Positions 9,130-16,422 of a stretch of DNA of 64,000 bases are shown here, piece after piece. A program made the translations under genes and the position numbers. Source of the DNA: Caviibacter sp963550915 (lineage in GTDB: Bacteria; Fusobacteriota; Fusobacteriia; Fusobacteriales; Leptotrichiaceae); contig CAUVEB010000001.1 of assembly GCA_963550915.1 (NCBI GenBank), forward strand, positions 186,001 through 250,000. The letters are read 5' to 3'. The notes under the pieces are model-generated. The model did no database searches. It was not told the origin of the DNA and saw only the letters and a list, made by a program, of their open reading frames with translations. Position 1 is the stretch's first letter. Every line of letters begins with the position of its first letter.

Positions 9130-9480
9130 TTGGAGATTTTAATAAAAAATTTCATTCTTGAGATTATAATACCACTAGTACTTTATTTATATGCTATATC
9201 ATATGGTAAACAAAAAGATGCAAACCAAATACCTGAAAAAGGTGGATTTAGAACAAAATACTCAACTTTAAATATTGAAAATTGGCGTTTTGTAAATGAG
9301 CTTGCATACAGAGTAACTATTAAAACAGTTAAAATTGAAATTGCTATTGTTTTTGTATCTATGCTAACTCTTATATTAAGATTAATGAATCCAACTTTAA
9401 ATTATGTAGTTGTTGTATTTATATTACTATTACTTCATATAATATCAACAATATACATACAAATTAATCAAATTAAGTAA
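9130..9480 (+). CDS. SdpI-like small membrane protein
   Basis: A 116-residue membrane protein with three hydrophobic segments, near residues 5-24, 70-87 and 92-112. The central loop GGFRTKYSTLNIENWRFVNE matches the shape of the SdpI/YhfL family signature (iGiRtk.tl.n.e.W...n), so it may belong to that family of immunity or signal-transducing membrane proteins. Its TTG start follows GAGGAGG and lies directly after the regulator stop codon, so the two are coupled. In Bacillus, SdpI pairs with the SdpR regulator; a membrane sensor next to an orphan regulator is suggestive here, but this is inference. Confidence 0.7.
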   Translation: MEILIKNFILEIIIPLVLYLYAISYGKQKDANQIPEKGGFRTKYSTLNIENWRFVNELAYRVTIKTVKIEIAIVFVSMLTLILRLMNPTLNYVVVVFILLLLHIISTIYIQINQIK

Positions 9481-9488
9481 AAGAATAT

Positions 9489-9524
9489 AAGGTAATATTC
9501 ATAGTATATGGATATTACCTTTTA
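9489..9524 (+). terminator. Probable intrinsic terminator after the SdpI-like gene
   Basis: A 10-bp stem (9489-9498 AAGGTAATAT with 9512-9521 ATATTACCTT) with a 13-base loop, followed by a short T-run (TTTT). It separates the preceding group from the infA operon. Confidence 0.65.
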
Positions 9525-9580
9525 AAATATAATTTTATTTAAATTTTCTTATAAAAATGCTAGTAATTAAATAATAATTG

Positions 9581-9589
9581 TGATATAAT
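9581..9589 (+). promoter_or_regulatory. Extended -10 promoter of the infA-rplQ operon
   Basis: TGATATAAT (extended -10; TATAAT at 9584-9589) lies about 58 bases before infA. The -35 region (around 9561-9566) is poor, as is common for extended -10 promoters. The predicted start, near 9596, falls at a small hairpin (GTTGC 9597-9601 with GCAAC 9607-9611), which may cap the 5' end of the transcript. Confidence 0.65.
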
Positions 9590-9647
9590 CAATAAGGTTG
9601 CATATAGCAACAACTTTTTATATTATTTAGAATACGAGGTGAGTAAG

Positions 9648-9866
9648 GTGGCAAAGCAAGATGTTTTAGAGCTTGAAGGAGTTATATTAGAAGCATTACC
9701 AAATGCTATGTTTCAAGTACAACTAGAAAATGGACACGAAGTTTTAGGACATATTTCTGGGAAAATGAGAATGAACTATATTAAAATTTTACCAGGAGAT
9801 AAGGTAACAGTTGAAATCTCGCCGTATGACTTATCACGTGGCAGAATAGTTTATAGAAAGAAATAA
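9648..9866 (+). CDS. infA: Translation initiation factor IF-1
   Basis: An S1/OB-fold factor that binds the 30S A-site during initiation. It has exactly the standard 72 residues (MAKQDVLELEG...VYRKK), with the family segments MFQVQLENGHEVLGHISGKMR and SPYDLSRGRIVYR. Its GTG start at 9648 lies 8 bases after GAGG; an in-frame GTG at 9639 would add three non-family residues and overlap the ribosome-binding site. It heads the operon infA-rpmJ-rpsM-rpsK-rpsD-rpoA-rplQ and is separated from the rest of the S10/spc cluster. Confidence 0.97.
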   Translation: MAKQDVLELEGVILEALPNAMFQVQLENGHEVLGHISGKMRMNYIKILPGDKVTVEISPYDLSRGRIVYRKK

Positions 9867-9884
9867 TACAAAAGGAGGGTTTTT

Positions 9885-9998
9885 ATGAAAGTAAAGGCAT
9901 CTGTAAAGAGTATTTGCGATAAATGTAAGATTGTTAAAAGATCTGGTATCGTAAGAGTAATATGCGAAAACCCTAAACATAATCAAAAACAAGGATAA
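9885..9998 (+). CDS. rpmJ: Ribosomal protein bL36
   Basis: A 37-residue zinc-ribbon protein of the large subunit. The product (MKVKASVKSICDKCKI...HNQKQG) has the zinc ligands C11, C14, C27 and H32 of the 'C+' form. A strong AAAGGAGGG ribosome-binding site precedes the ATG at 9885. Its position between infA and rpsM is the canonical order. Confidence 0.97.
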   Translation: MKVKASVKSICDKCKIVKRSGIVRVICENPKHNQKQG

Positions 9999-10145
9999 TA
10001 AAACATATAGATTTTATATACATATAATTGCATAGACAATTGATATAAAATTGTAAAAGTATGTTTAGCTGTAGGGCTTATTCTTATCTGATTATGAGGT
10101 AAGGCATATTGAAGAAGGTAAATATCAAAATTAAGGAGGAAGAAA
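9999..10145 (+). promoter_or_regulatory. 147-base rpmJ-rpsM intergenic leader with candidate promoter and hairpin
   Basis: This is an unusually long gap inside an r-protein operon. It holds an extended -10-like TGATATAAA (10041-10049) and a stem-loop 10083-10089/10097-10103 (CTTATCT/AGGTAAG with one G-T pair, 7-base loop), and ends with AAGGAGG before rpsM. It could be an internal promoter plus an autoregulatory leader for the rpsM-rpsK-rpsD-rpoA-rplQ part; S4 is the known regulator of this operon in E. coli. I see no defined pseudoknot match, so this remains a candidate. Confidence 0.4.
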
Positions 10146-10511
10146 TTGGCTAGAATAGCAGGAGTAGACATTCCAAGAAACAAAAGAGTTGAAATTTCAT
10201 TAACTTATGTTTTTGGTGTAGGTAGAAGTACATCAAATGAAATCTTAAAAAGAGCTGAAGTTAATAGAGATACTAAGGTAAAAGATTTAACAGAAGAAGA
10301 ATTAGGAAGAATCAGAAAAATCATTGATGAGTACAAGATCGAGGGAGAACTTAGAAAAGAAATTAGACTTAACATAAAGAGATTAACTGATATAAAATGT
10401 TATAGAGGTCTAAGACATAGAATGGGACTTCCAGTAAGAGGTCAAAAAACTAAAACTAATGCTAGAACAAGAAAAGGTCCAGCAAAAATGGCTATTGCTA
10501 AGAAGAAGTAA
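10146..10511 (+). CDS. rpsM: Ribosomal protein uS13
   Basis: A small-subunit head protein that contacts the P-site tRNA and the 50S subunit. The 121 residues have the N-terminal MARIAGVDIPRNKRVEISLTY, the helix-two-turn-helix region, and the basic tail GLRHRMGLPVRGQKTKTNAR...KK. It starts with TTG at 10146, after the strong AAGGAGG. The rare start may be tuned by the strong ribosome-binding site. Confidence 0.97.
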   Translation: MARIAGVDIPRNKRVEISLTYVFGVGRSTSNEILKRAEVNRDTKVKDLTEEELGRIRKIIDEYKIEGELRKEIRLNIKRLTDIKCYRGLRHRMGLPVRGQKTKTNARTRKGPAKMAIAKKK

Positions 10512-10534
10512 TAAGGAATAGGAGGAAACCGTAA

Positions 10535-10921
10535 GTGGCTAAGAAAACAGTAGTTTCAAAAAAGAAAAAATTAAAAAATATACCAAATGGTATTGCATAT
10601 ATACATTCAACATTTAACAACACTGTTGTTACAATAACAGATACAGAAGGAAAGGTTATTGCTTGGAAATCAGGTGGAACATCAGGTTTCAAAGGAACTA
10701 AAAAAGGAACTCCATTTGCAGCACAAATAGCTGCAGAACAAGCTGCACGTACTGCAATTGAAAATGGAATGAAAAAAGTTGAAATCAAAATAAAAGGTCC
10801 TGGATCAGGAAGAGAAGCATCAATAAGATCAATACAAGCAACAGAATTAGAGGTAACTAGAATAGTTGATATAACTCCAGTACCTCACAACGGTGCTAGA
10901 CCACCTAAGAAAAGAATATAA
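10535..10921 (+). CDS. rpsK: Ribosomal protein uS11
   Basis: A small-subunit platform protein of 128 residues. Family segments include GIAYIHSTFNNTVVTITD, AWKSGGTSGFKGTKKGTPFAAQ, IKGPGSGREASIRSIQ and the C-terminal TPVPHNGARPPKKRI. It starts with GTG at 10535, following AGGAGG by 8 bases. It sits in the canonical order between rpsM and rpsD. Confidence 0.97.
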   Translation: MAKKTVVSKKKKLKNIPNGIAYIHSTFNNTVVTITDTEGKVIAWKSGGTSGFKGTKKGTPFAAQIAAEQAARTAIENGMKKVEIKIKGPGSGREASIRSIQATELEVTRIVDITPVPHNGARPPKKRI

Positions 10922-10945
10922 GAGTGTAAGGGAGGAAAATGACTA

Positions 10946-11533
10946 ATGGCAAGAAATACACAGCCCGTTCTAAAAAAATGTAGAACACTTGGACTTGATC
11001 CAGTTGTATTAGGAGTAAATAAAAAATCAAGAAGAAATATAAGACCAAATGCAAATAAAAAATTAACAGAATATGGAATACAATTAAGAGAAAAACAAAA
11101 AGCAAAATTCGTTTATGGAGTAATGGAAAAACAATTCTATAAATTATACGAAGAAGCAACAAGAAAAGACGGAGTAACTGGTGAACTATTACTTCAATAT
11201 CTTGAAAGAAGATTAGATAATGTTGTTTACAGATTAGGTATGGGGTCTACTAGAAGACAATCAAGACAATTAGTAAACCACGGACATATACTTGTAAATG
11301 GTAAAAGAGTAGATATTGCATCATATAGAGTAAAACAAGGTGATGTAATTGAACTTAAAGAAAATTCAAAAGGACTAAAAGTTATCGAAGAATCTTTAGG
11401 ACAAAAATCTGTTCCAACTTGGCTTGAATTACAAGCTGACAAAAAGATTGGAAGAGTATTAGAAAATCCAACAAGAGACGTTGTAGATTTTGAATTAGAT
11501 GAAGCAATGATAATTGAATTCTATTCAAGATAA
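10946..11533 (+). CDS. rpsD: Ribosomal protein uS4
   Basis: A primary 16S rRNA-binding assembly protein and a likely autoregulator of the operon. It is 195 residues, with an N-terminal domain lacking the four zinc cysteines (only C12 remains, so it is a 'C-' form) and an S4 RNA-binding domain near residues 85-150 (RRLDNVVYRLG...SRQLVNHGHILVNG). The family start is the ATG at 10946, ten bases from the end of GGGAGG. Another ATG at 10939 is closer to that ribosome-binding site but in a different frame and opens a 14-codon ORF. Confidence 0.96.
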   Translation: MARNTQPVLKKCRTLGLDPVVLGVNKKSRRNIRPNANKKLTEYGIQLREKQKAKFVYGVMEKQFYKLYEEATRKDGVTGELLLQYLERRLDNVVYRLGMGSTRRQSRQLVNHGHILVNGKRVDIASYRVKQGDVIELKENSKGLKVIEESLGQKSVPTWLELQADKKIGRVLENPTRDVVDFELDEAMIIEFYSR

Positions 11534-11572
11534 TAATAATTATATATAATCTAACTAAGGAGTTGATTTATC

Positions 11573-12541
11573 TTGCTAAATATAGAAAAAATAGCAAAAA
11601 ATATAAAATTAACTGAAGAAAAGAGTAGTCAATATTCAGCTAAATATATACTTGAACCATTATATAGAGGGTATGGAAATACTATTGGAAATGCACTTAG
11701 AAGAATACTATTATCATCAATACCTGGGTCTGCAATAAAAGGACTTAGAATTGAAGGTATACTAAATGAATTTTCTACAATGGAAGGTGTAAAAGAAGCT
11801 GTTACTGATATAATTTTAAATGTTAAAGAAATTATAATTGAGCTTGATGAACCAAGCGAAAAGAAAATGACTTTATCTGTTAAAGGTCCTAAAGTGATTA
11901 CTGCTGCTGACATAACACCTGAGTTAGGAATAAATATAATTAATCCTGAACAAGTCATTGCAACAGTTACAACAGATAGAGAAGTAAATATGGAGTTTTT
12001 AGTTGATTCTGGAGAAGGATTTGTAGTTTCAGATGAAATAAATAAAGATGGTTGGCCACTAGATTTCCTAGCAGTTGACGCAATTTATACTCCAATTAAA
12101 AAAGTAAATTATACTGTTACAGATACTATGGTTGGACGTGTAACAAACTATGATAAATTAACACTTGAAATTGAAACAGATGGTTCTGTTGAAATTCATG
12201 ATGCATTATCTTATGCAGTTGAATTATTATTAACACATGTTAAACCATTTACAAATATAGGAACTTCTATGTCAAAATATAGAGGAGATAGTGACGATGA
12301 ATTAGTTGCTACAACAGATATGCGTAATGCATACTCTGAATTAAAAATTGAAGAATTACAATTATCAGTAAGAGCATACAACGGTCTAAAAAGAGCGGGT
12401 ATAAACACAGTGTCTGAATTAGCTAAAATGAGTTTAGCTGAATTAGAAAAAATCAAAAATCTTGGTAAAGTTTCTTTAAATGAGATAGTTGAGAAATTAA
12501 GAGAGTGTGGCTTTGATATAGACGGTAATTCTAGAGACTAG
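11573..12541 (+). CDS. rpoA: RNA polymerase alpha subunit
   Basis: It forms the dimer that nucleates RNA polymerase assembly. The 322 residues contain an N-terminal dimerisation domain (LEPLYRGYGNTIGNALRRILLSSIPG near 27-52) and a C-terminal alpha-CTD from about 255 (ELQLSVRAYNGLKRAGINTVSEL..., with the helix-hairpin-helix LAELEKIKNLGKVSLNEI). It starts with TTG at 11573 after AAGGAGTTG; the family start MLNIEK fits this position. Confidence 0.97.
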   Translation: MLNIEKIAKNIKLTEEKSSQYSAKYILEPLYRGYGNTIGNALRRILLSSIPGSAIKGLRIEGILNEFSTMEGVKEAVTDIILNVKEIIIELDEPSEKKMTLSVKGPKVITAADITPELGINIINPEQVIATVTTDREVNMEFLVDSGEGFVVSDEINKDGWPLDFLAVDAIYTPIKKVNYTVTDTMVGRVTNYDKLTLEIETDGSVEIHDALSYAVELLLTHVKPFTNIGTSMSKYRGDSDDELVATTDMRNAYSELKIEELQLSVRAYNGLKRAGINTVSELAKMSLAELEKIKNLGKVSLNEIVEKLRECGFDIDGNSRD

Positions 12542-12561
12542 GATTGGAGGTTATTACTTAA

Positions 12562-12936
12562 ATGAATCATAATAAATCATATAGAAAACTTGGGAGAAGA
12601 ACTGATCATAGATTAGCAATGCTAAAAAATATGACAATTTCACTAGTTAAAGCTGAAAGAATTGAAACAACATTAACAAGAGCAAAAGAACTTAGAAAAT
12701 TTGTTGAAAGAACAATTACTTTAGGTAAGAAATTCAATGCAACTGATGATGTTGCTAAACAAATACATTTAAGAAGACAAGCATTTGCTTTTTTAAGAAA
12801 TGAAGAAGCAGTTGTTAAAGTATTTAAAGAAATTGCTCCTAAATACATGGAAAGAAATGGTGGTTACACAAGAATCACTAAGACTGATGTAAGACGTGGA
12901 GATTCAGCAGAAATGGCAATAATTGAATTAGTATAA
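12562..12936 (+). CDS. rplQ: Ribosomal protein bL17
   Basis: A large-subunit protein of 124 residues. The canonical N-terminus MNHNKSYRKLGRRTDHRLAM is followed by SLVKAERIETTLTRAKELRKFVE and the C-terminal GGYTRITKTDVRRGDSAEMAIIEL. TTGGAGG lies upstream. It is the last gene of the operon and is followed directly by a strong terminator. Confidence 0.97.
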   Translation: MNHNKSYRKLGRRTDHRLAMLKNMTISLVKAERIETTLTRAKELRKFVERTITLGKKFNATDDVAKQIHLRRQAFAFLRNEEAVVKVFKEIAPKYMERNGGYTRITKTDVRRGDSAEMAIIELV

Positions 12937-12942
12937 TAAATG

Positions 12943-12982
12943 ACCAATATTATAGGACGTAATCTGTAATATTGGTTTTTTT
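12943..12982 (+). terminator. Strong intrinsic terminator of the infA-rplQ operon
   Basis: A perfect 10-bp stem (12943-12952 ACCAATATTA with 12967-12976 TAATATTGGT), a 14-base loop, and a T7 run at 12976-12982. Confidence 0.9.
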
Positions 12983-12986
12983 GTAC

Positions 12987-13015
12987 TTGAAAAAAAACCT
13001 AAAATATGGTATTAA
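12987..13015 (+). promoter_or_regulatory. Promoter of the GNAT-PspC pair
   Basis: TTGAAA (12987-12992), 17-base spacer, TATTAA (13010-13015) with a TGG extended element, 29 bases before the ATG. It lies directly after the rplQ terminator. Confidence 0.7.
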
Positions 13016-13044
13016 ACTAGTATAGAAAAATTTTGGGAGTTAAA

Positions 13045-13509
13045 ATGAATATAAATATTAGAAAAATTTTAAGCAGTGATAGAAATGATTATATACAAAT
13101 GGTGAACTCTTTTTATAACTCAGCTGCAGTTATGCACAAGATACCATTAAAGTATATAGAAGATACATTTGATTTTATTCAAAATGATGATAAATATGCT
13201 AGTTGCTATATCATTGAACATGATAACTTAATTATTGGATACTGCCTAATTTCAAAAACATATTCACAAGAAGTATCAGGTATGGTATTATTAATTGAAG
13301 AACTATACATTAAAGAAGAATATAGAAGTCATGGAATTGGCACAAAAGTACTTGATTTTCTAAAAGAAGAGTATAAGGATTATAGAAGAATAAGACTTGA
13401 AGTTGAAAAAAATAATTTAAGAGCTTTAAAATTATATAAAAAAATAGGATTTGATAATTTAGAGTATTTACAAATGGTTATTGAAATGGAGGAAAAAATA
13501 TATGAATAA
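13045..13509 (+). CDS. GNAT family N-acetyltransferase
   Basis: A 154-residue acetyltransferase of the GNAT fold. The acetyl-CoA-binding motif A is visible as LLIEELYIKEEYRSHGIGTKVLDF (near 80-103; R/QxxGxG/A core RSHGIG), followed by RLEVEKNNLRALKLYKKIGF. The substrate is unknown. The ATG at 13045 follows GGGAG by 6 bases; the upstream in-frame TTG at 13033 is less likely. It overlaps the PspC-domain gene by 8 bases. Confidence 0.88.
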   Translation: MNINIRKILSSDRNDYIQMVNSFYNSAAVMHKIPLKYIEDTFDFIQNDDKYASCYIIEHDNLIIGYCLISKTYSQEVSGMVLLIEELYIKEEYRSHGIGTKVLDFLKEEYKDYRRIRLEVEKNNLRALKLYKKIGFDNLEYLQMVIEMEEKIYE

Positions 13510-13699
13510 AAAACTATATCGTAGTAATGATAATAAGATAATTTTTGGAATTGCTGGAGGAATAGGTGAGTATTTAAATATTGATCCAACAGTAATAAGA
13601 GTTATATGGATATTTTCAACTGCATTTTTGGGTTTTTCAATACTTGCATACATATTATTACTATTTCTAATACCAGAAAAACCTAAATATTGGGATTAA
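13502..13699 (+). CDS. PspC domain protein
   Basis: A 65-residue membrane protein that consists almost only of a PspC domain: MNKKLYRSNDNKIIFGIAGGIGEYL, then NIDPTVIRVIWI and a single long transmembrane segment (about 37-58) ending in LLFLIPEKP. PspC proteins act in envelope-stress sensing together with PspB/PspA in proteobacteria; no other psp genes are seen here. GGAGG at 13488-13492, inside the end of the GNAT gene, serves as ribosome-binding site. Confidence 0.85.
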   Translation: MNKKLYRSNDNKIIFGIAGGIGEYLNIDPTVIRVIWIFSTAFLGFSILAYILLLFLIPEKPKYWD

Positions 13700-13705
13700 T
13701 AAATA

Positions 13706-13730
13706 GGAGCTATTTAAATAGCTCCATTTT
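13706..13730. terminator. Palindromic terminator between PspC gene and sppA
   Basis: A perfect 20-base palindrome (13706-13725, GGAGCTATTT/AAATAGCTCC) followed by ATTTTTATT on the plus strand. It lies between convergent genes and so may end both transcripts, though the minus-strand T-run is weak. Confidence 0.8.
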
Positions 13731-13732
13731 TA

Positions 13733-15331
13733 TTATCCAAGATAAAGCATTAAAGGTTCATAATAACTATTAATGTCAGTAAATATACTTGGTTTTAAAT
13801 TTTTAATTGATTGTTTAAGATTTATTTTCTTTTCAATTTGTATTACTTTATAGTCATTTAGTTTTAAATAATCAGCTAATGCTTTAATTGTGTCTTCTAA
13901 ATTACCAATTTTATCTGCAAGACCGTTATTTACCGCTTCTTGTCCTGTCCATACACGTCCACCTGCAATTGGTTCAAGTCTTTTATCTGTCATGATTCTA
14001 CCACGCATTACACAACGCTTAAATTCAGTATATGTTGCCTCAAGCGATTTATTAAGTAGTTCAAGTGTTTTTGGACTTACATTAGAAGTGAAATGACCAA
14101 AATCTACAGTTTCTCCTTTTTCAACACCGTCAACATTTATGCCAATTTTTTCAATTAGACTTTCAAATGACGGATAAAGTGCAACAACACCAATTGAACC
14201 TGTAAGTGTTGTATTATTTACAAAAACTTTTTTTGCAACAGTTGAAATAAAGTATCCGCCTGATGCACATACATCTTTCATTGATACAAATATTGGTATA
14301 TTTACTCTTTCTTTAAATAATGAGTGTATTATACTTGATTCATATGCTGAACCACCAGGAGAGTTTATGTTAAGAACTAATCCTTTAACGTTATCATGTT
14401 CATTTAACGTTTCAATTTTTTCAAATACATTTTCATATGATATAACATCTTTTTTTGATGAAACTGGCGATATTTGACCTTCAAGAGTCATAACTGCAAT
14501 AATATTTTTTGATTTGTTTTTCTTTTTCTTCTTGTATTTATACTGCGTTATTGAAATTAGTTCTTCATTACTATCAATTAATTTACTCTTAGTTGTGTAT
14601 CCGTCAATAAGCTCTTTGTAGTCATTGTTAAGAAATAATTGACCATCTAATAAATCTTCTTCTATATTAACGTTACGATATTTTTTTACTTTTTCAATAA
14701 AATACTTTAAATTTATATCATTTAATCTTGTAATATCTTCTTTTAATTCATTTGACATATCAGTATGATTAAAATTTTCACCATATGATTTATGTGAACC
14801 AACATGTATAACATTAAATTTAATACCAATTTTATCAAATAAATTCTTGTAATAGTTTAATTTTCTTCTATAACCTCTTAAAAGAAGAGTAGAATTTGCA
14901 GTTTTAACTAAAAATATTTTACTTGCTAGCATAGACATTAAATATTTGTTGTTGTCAAGCATGCTACCAATTGATACAACATCTTTAGTTTTTCTAAGCT
15001 TTTCAAATATAGGTTCTAGTTCTTCAATTTGTGTATTTGATAAATTAGTTCTGTCAGTATCAATTATTATTTTCTCAATTGTTTCATCATTTAAAATTTC
15101 ATTTAATTTTTCAGTGAAATTATAGAAATTTAATTTATTTGAAAAAGGATTTTCAATATTATCGTATTTTATTTCATCAATGTCTATTAATACAGTTTTT
15201 GGGTTCTTTACGCTTGATTTTGAGCTACCAGACTTTAATATCTTCATTATTATTACATAAGCAATCAATATAGATAGTAAAATGGCAAATAACGTTGATA
15301 TGAATGTAGCAATGAATTTTAATATAAACAT
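13733..15331 (-). CDS. sppA: Signal peptide peptidase SppA, long (67-kDa) type
   Basis: A membrane serine protease (family S49) that degrades cleaved signal peptides. The 532 residues start with a membrane anchor (about 5-30) and contain two S49 repeats, as in E. coli SppA. The catalytic dyad can be placed as K181 (GSHKSYGE) in the first repeat and S357 (CASGGYF) in the second. A basic KKKKKNKSK linker near 267 joins the repeats. GGAGG lies 5 bases before the ATG. It is transcribed alone from a promoter that overlaps that of the divergent DMT gene. Confidence 0.93.
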   Translation of the reverse strand: MFILKFIATFISTLFAILLSILIAYVIIMKILKSGSSKSSVKNPKTVLIDIDEIKYDNIENPFSNKLNFYNFTEKLNEILNDETIEKIIIDTDRTNLSNTQIEELEPIFEKLRKTKDVVSIGSMLDNNKYLMSMLASKIFLVKTANSTLLLRGYRRKLNYYKNLFDKIGIKFNVIHVGSHKSYGENFNHTDMSNELKEDITRLNDINLKYFIEKVKKYRNVNIEEDLLDGQLFLNNDYKELIDGYTTKSKLIDSNEELISITQYKYKKKKKNKSKNIIAVMTLEGQISPVSSKKDVISYENVFEKIETLNEHDNVKGLVLNINSPGGSAYESSIIHSLFKERVNIPIFVSMKDVCASGGYFISTVAKKVFVNNTTLTGSIGVVALYPSFESLIEKIGINVDGVEKGETVDFGHFTSNVSPKTLELLNKSLEATYTEFKRCVMRGRIMTDKRLEPIAGGRVWTGQEAVNNGLADKIGNLEDTIKALADYLKLNDYKVIQIEKKINLKQSIKNLKPSIFTDINSYYEPLMLYLG

Positions 15332-15358
15332 TTATTCCTCCTAATAATGATTTATAAA

Positions 15359-15411
15359 ATTATATCATATTAAAATAAATAGTTGAATATTTTACAAAAA
15401 ATAGTTATAAT
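15359..15411. promoter_or_regulatory. Divergent promoters of sppA (-) and the DMT permease (+) with overlapping -35 boxes
   Basis: Plus strand: TTGAAT (15383-15388), 17-base spacer, TATAAT (15406-15411). Minus strand: TTCAAC (complement of 15382-15387), 17-base spacer, TATAAT with extended TGA (complement of 15359-15364). The two -35 boxes occupy almost the same bases, so RNA polymerase binding should be mutually exclusive. Confidence 0.75.
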
Positions 15412-15446
15412 TTTTATAAATTTACATATATAAGGAGAGAGTTTAA

Positions 15447-16373
15447 ATGAATAAAAATATGAGTCTAGGTTGGATATTAATAGTAATAGCAGCTACAATG
15501 TGGGGGATAGATGGTATACTTTTAACACCTAGATATTTTAGTTACGGTTTTTTTGATGTAAAATTTATAGTTTTTGTTTCACATTTAGTACCAACTATAA
15601 TACTATCAATCCTATTTTTTGGAGAATACAAAAAAATTAAATATTTTGAGAAAAATGACTTTATATACTATGGTCTAATCGCATTGTTTGGTGGAACTAT
15701 AGGGACATTATCAATAGTAAAAGCATTACAACTTAGTAATTTTAGTTTAAGTTTAGTAACAGTCATACAAAAAATGCAACCAATATTTGCAGTAATACTT
15801 GCATATTTTTTATTAAATGAAAAACCAAAAAAGAGATTTTATATCATATTTGTAATAACGCTTATTTCGTTATATTTTCTAATATTTGGTTTAAATAATC
15901 CTACATTATTACCAAAAAATAATTTAAGTGCTGCATTTTATTCACTACTTGCTGCTGTATCATTTGGAAGTTCAACAGTATTTGGTAAAAAAATAGTTAA
16001 TAAATTTTCTTTTGTTACAACAACATTTTACAGATTTTTATTTACTACTATTATCTCAGGAATATTACTTGTTATATTCTCAAAATCATCTATTGAAAGT
16101 GCAAGAATATATTTTTCAAACAGTAATATTTATACATTAACAATAATAATAGCAGTATATAGCTTATCAGCAATACTTCTTTACTATAAAGGAATGATAA
16201 CTACTAAAGCGACATATGCTACTATATGTGAACTTGCATATCCATTATCATCTGTAATAGTAGAAGCAATTGTATTTAAGAGAATATTATCATCAGTACA
16301 ACTATTATTTGCAGCAATATTAGTTATTTCAATTTTTTATCTTAATTTAGGTAAAAATGATAGCGAATTATAA
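15447..16373 (+). CDS. EamA/DMT superfamily permease
   Basis: A 308-residue polytopic protein with ten predicted transmembrane helices arranged as two EamA repeats (about 10-140 and 160-300). Landmarks are WILIVIAATMWGIDGI near the start and the repeat-end ILAYFLLNEKPKKRFY. Members of this superfamily export amino acids, nucleotides or other metabolites; the substrate is not readable here. AAGGAGAG precedes the ATG. Monocistronic from its own promoter; the next gene has a separate -10. Confidence 0.88.
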   Translation: MNKNMSLGWILIVIAATMWGIDGILLTPRYFSYGFFDVKFIVFVSHLVPTIILSILFFGEYKKIKYFEKNDFIYYGLIALFGGTIGTLSIVKALQLSNFSLSLVTVIQKMQPIFAVILAYFLLNEKPKKRFYIIFVITLISLYFLIFGLNNPTLLPKNNLSAAFYSLLAAVSFGSSTVFGKKIVNKFSFVTTTFYRFLFTTIISGILLVIFSKSSIESARIYFSNSNIYTLTIIIAVYSLSAILLYYKGMITTKATYATICELAYPLSSVIVEAIVFKRILSSVQLLFAAILVISIFYLNLGKNDSEL

Positions 16374-16379
16374 AAAATA

Positions 16380-16388
16380 TGGTATAAT
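16380..16388 (+). promoter_or_regulatory. Extended -10 promoter for hpt
   Basis: TGGTATAAT (16380-16388) with no good -35, 34 bases before the hpt ATG. Confidence 0.55.
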
Positions 16389-16422
16389 AAAATTAAAATA
16401 TTGATTTGGAGATGAGCAAAAG

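Noticed and set aside
9597..9619. Attenuator terminator in the infA leader (GTTGC/GCAAC then AACTTTTT)
   Set aside because: The stem has only 5 bp and sits at the predicted transcript start, too close for a terminator. It is mentioned only as a possible 5' cap.
10498..10788. 96-codon minus-strand frame over rpsK
   Set aside because: Shadow of the highly conserved uS11 coding sequence.
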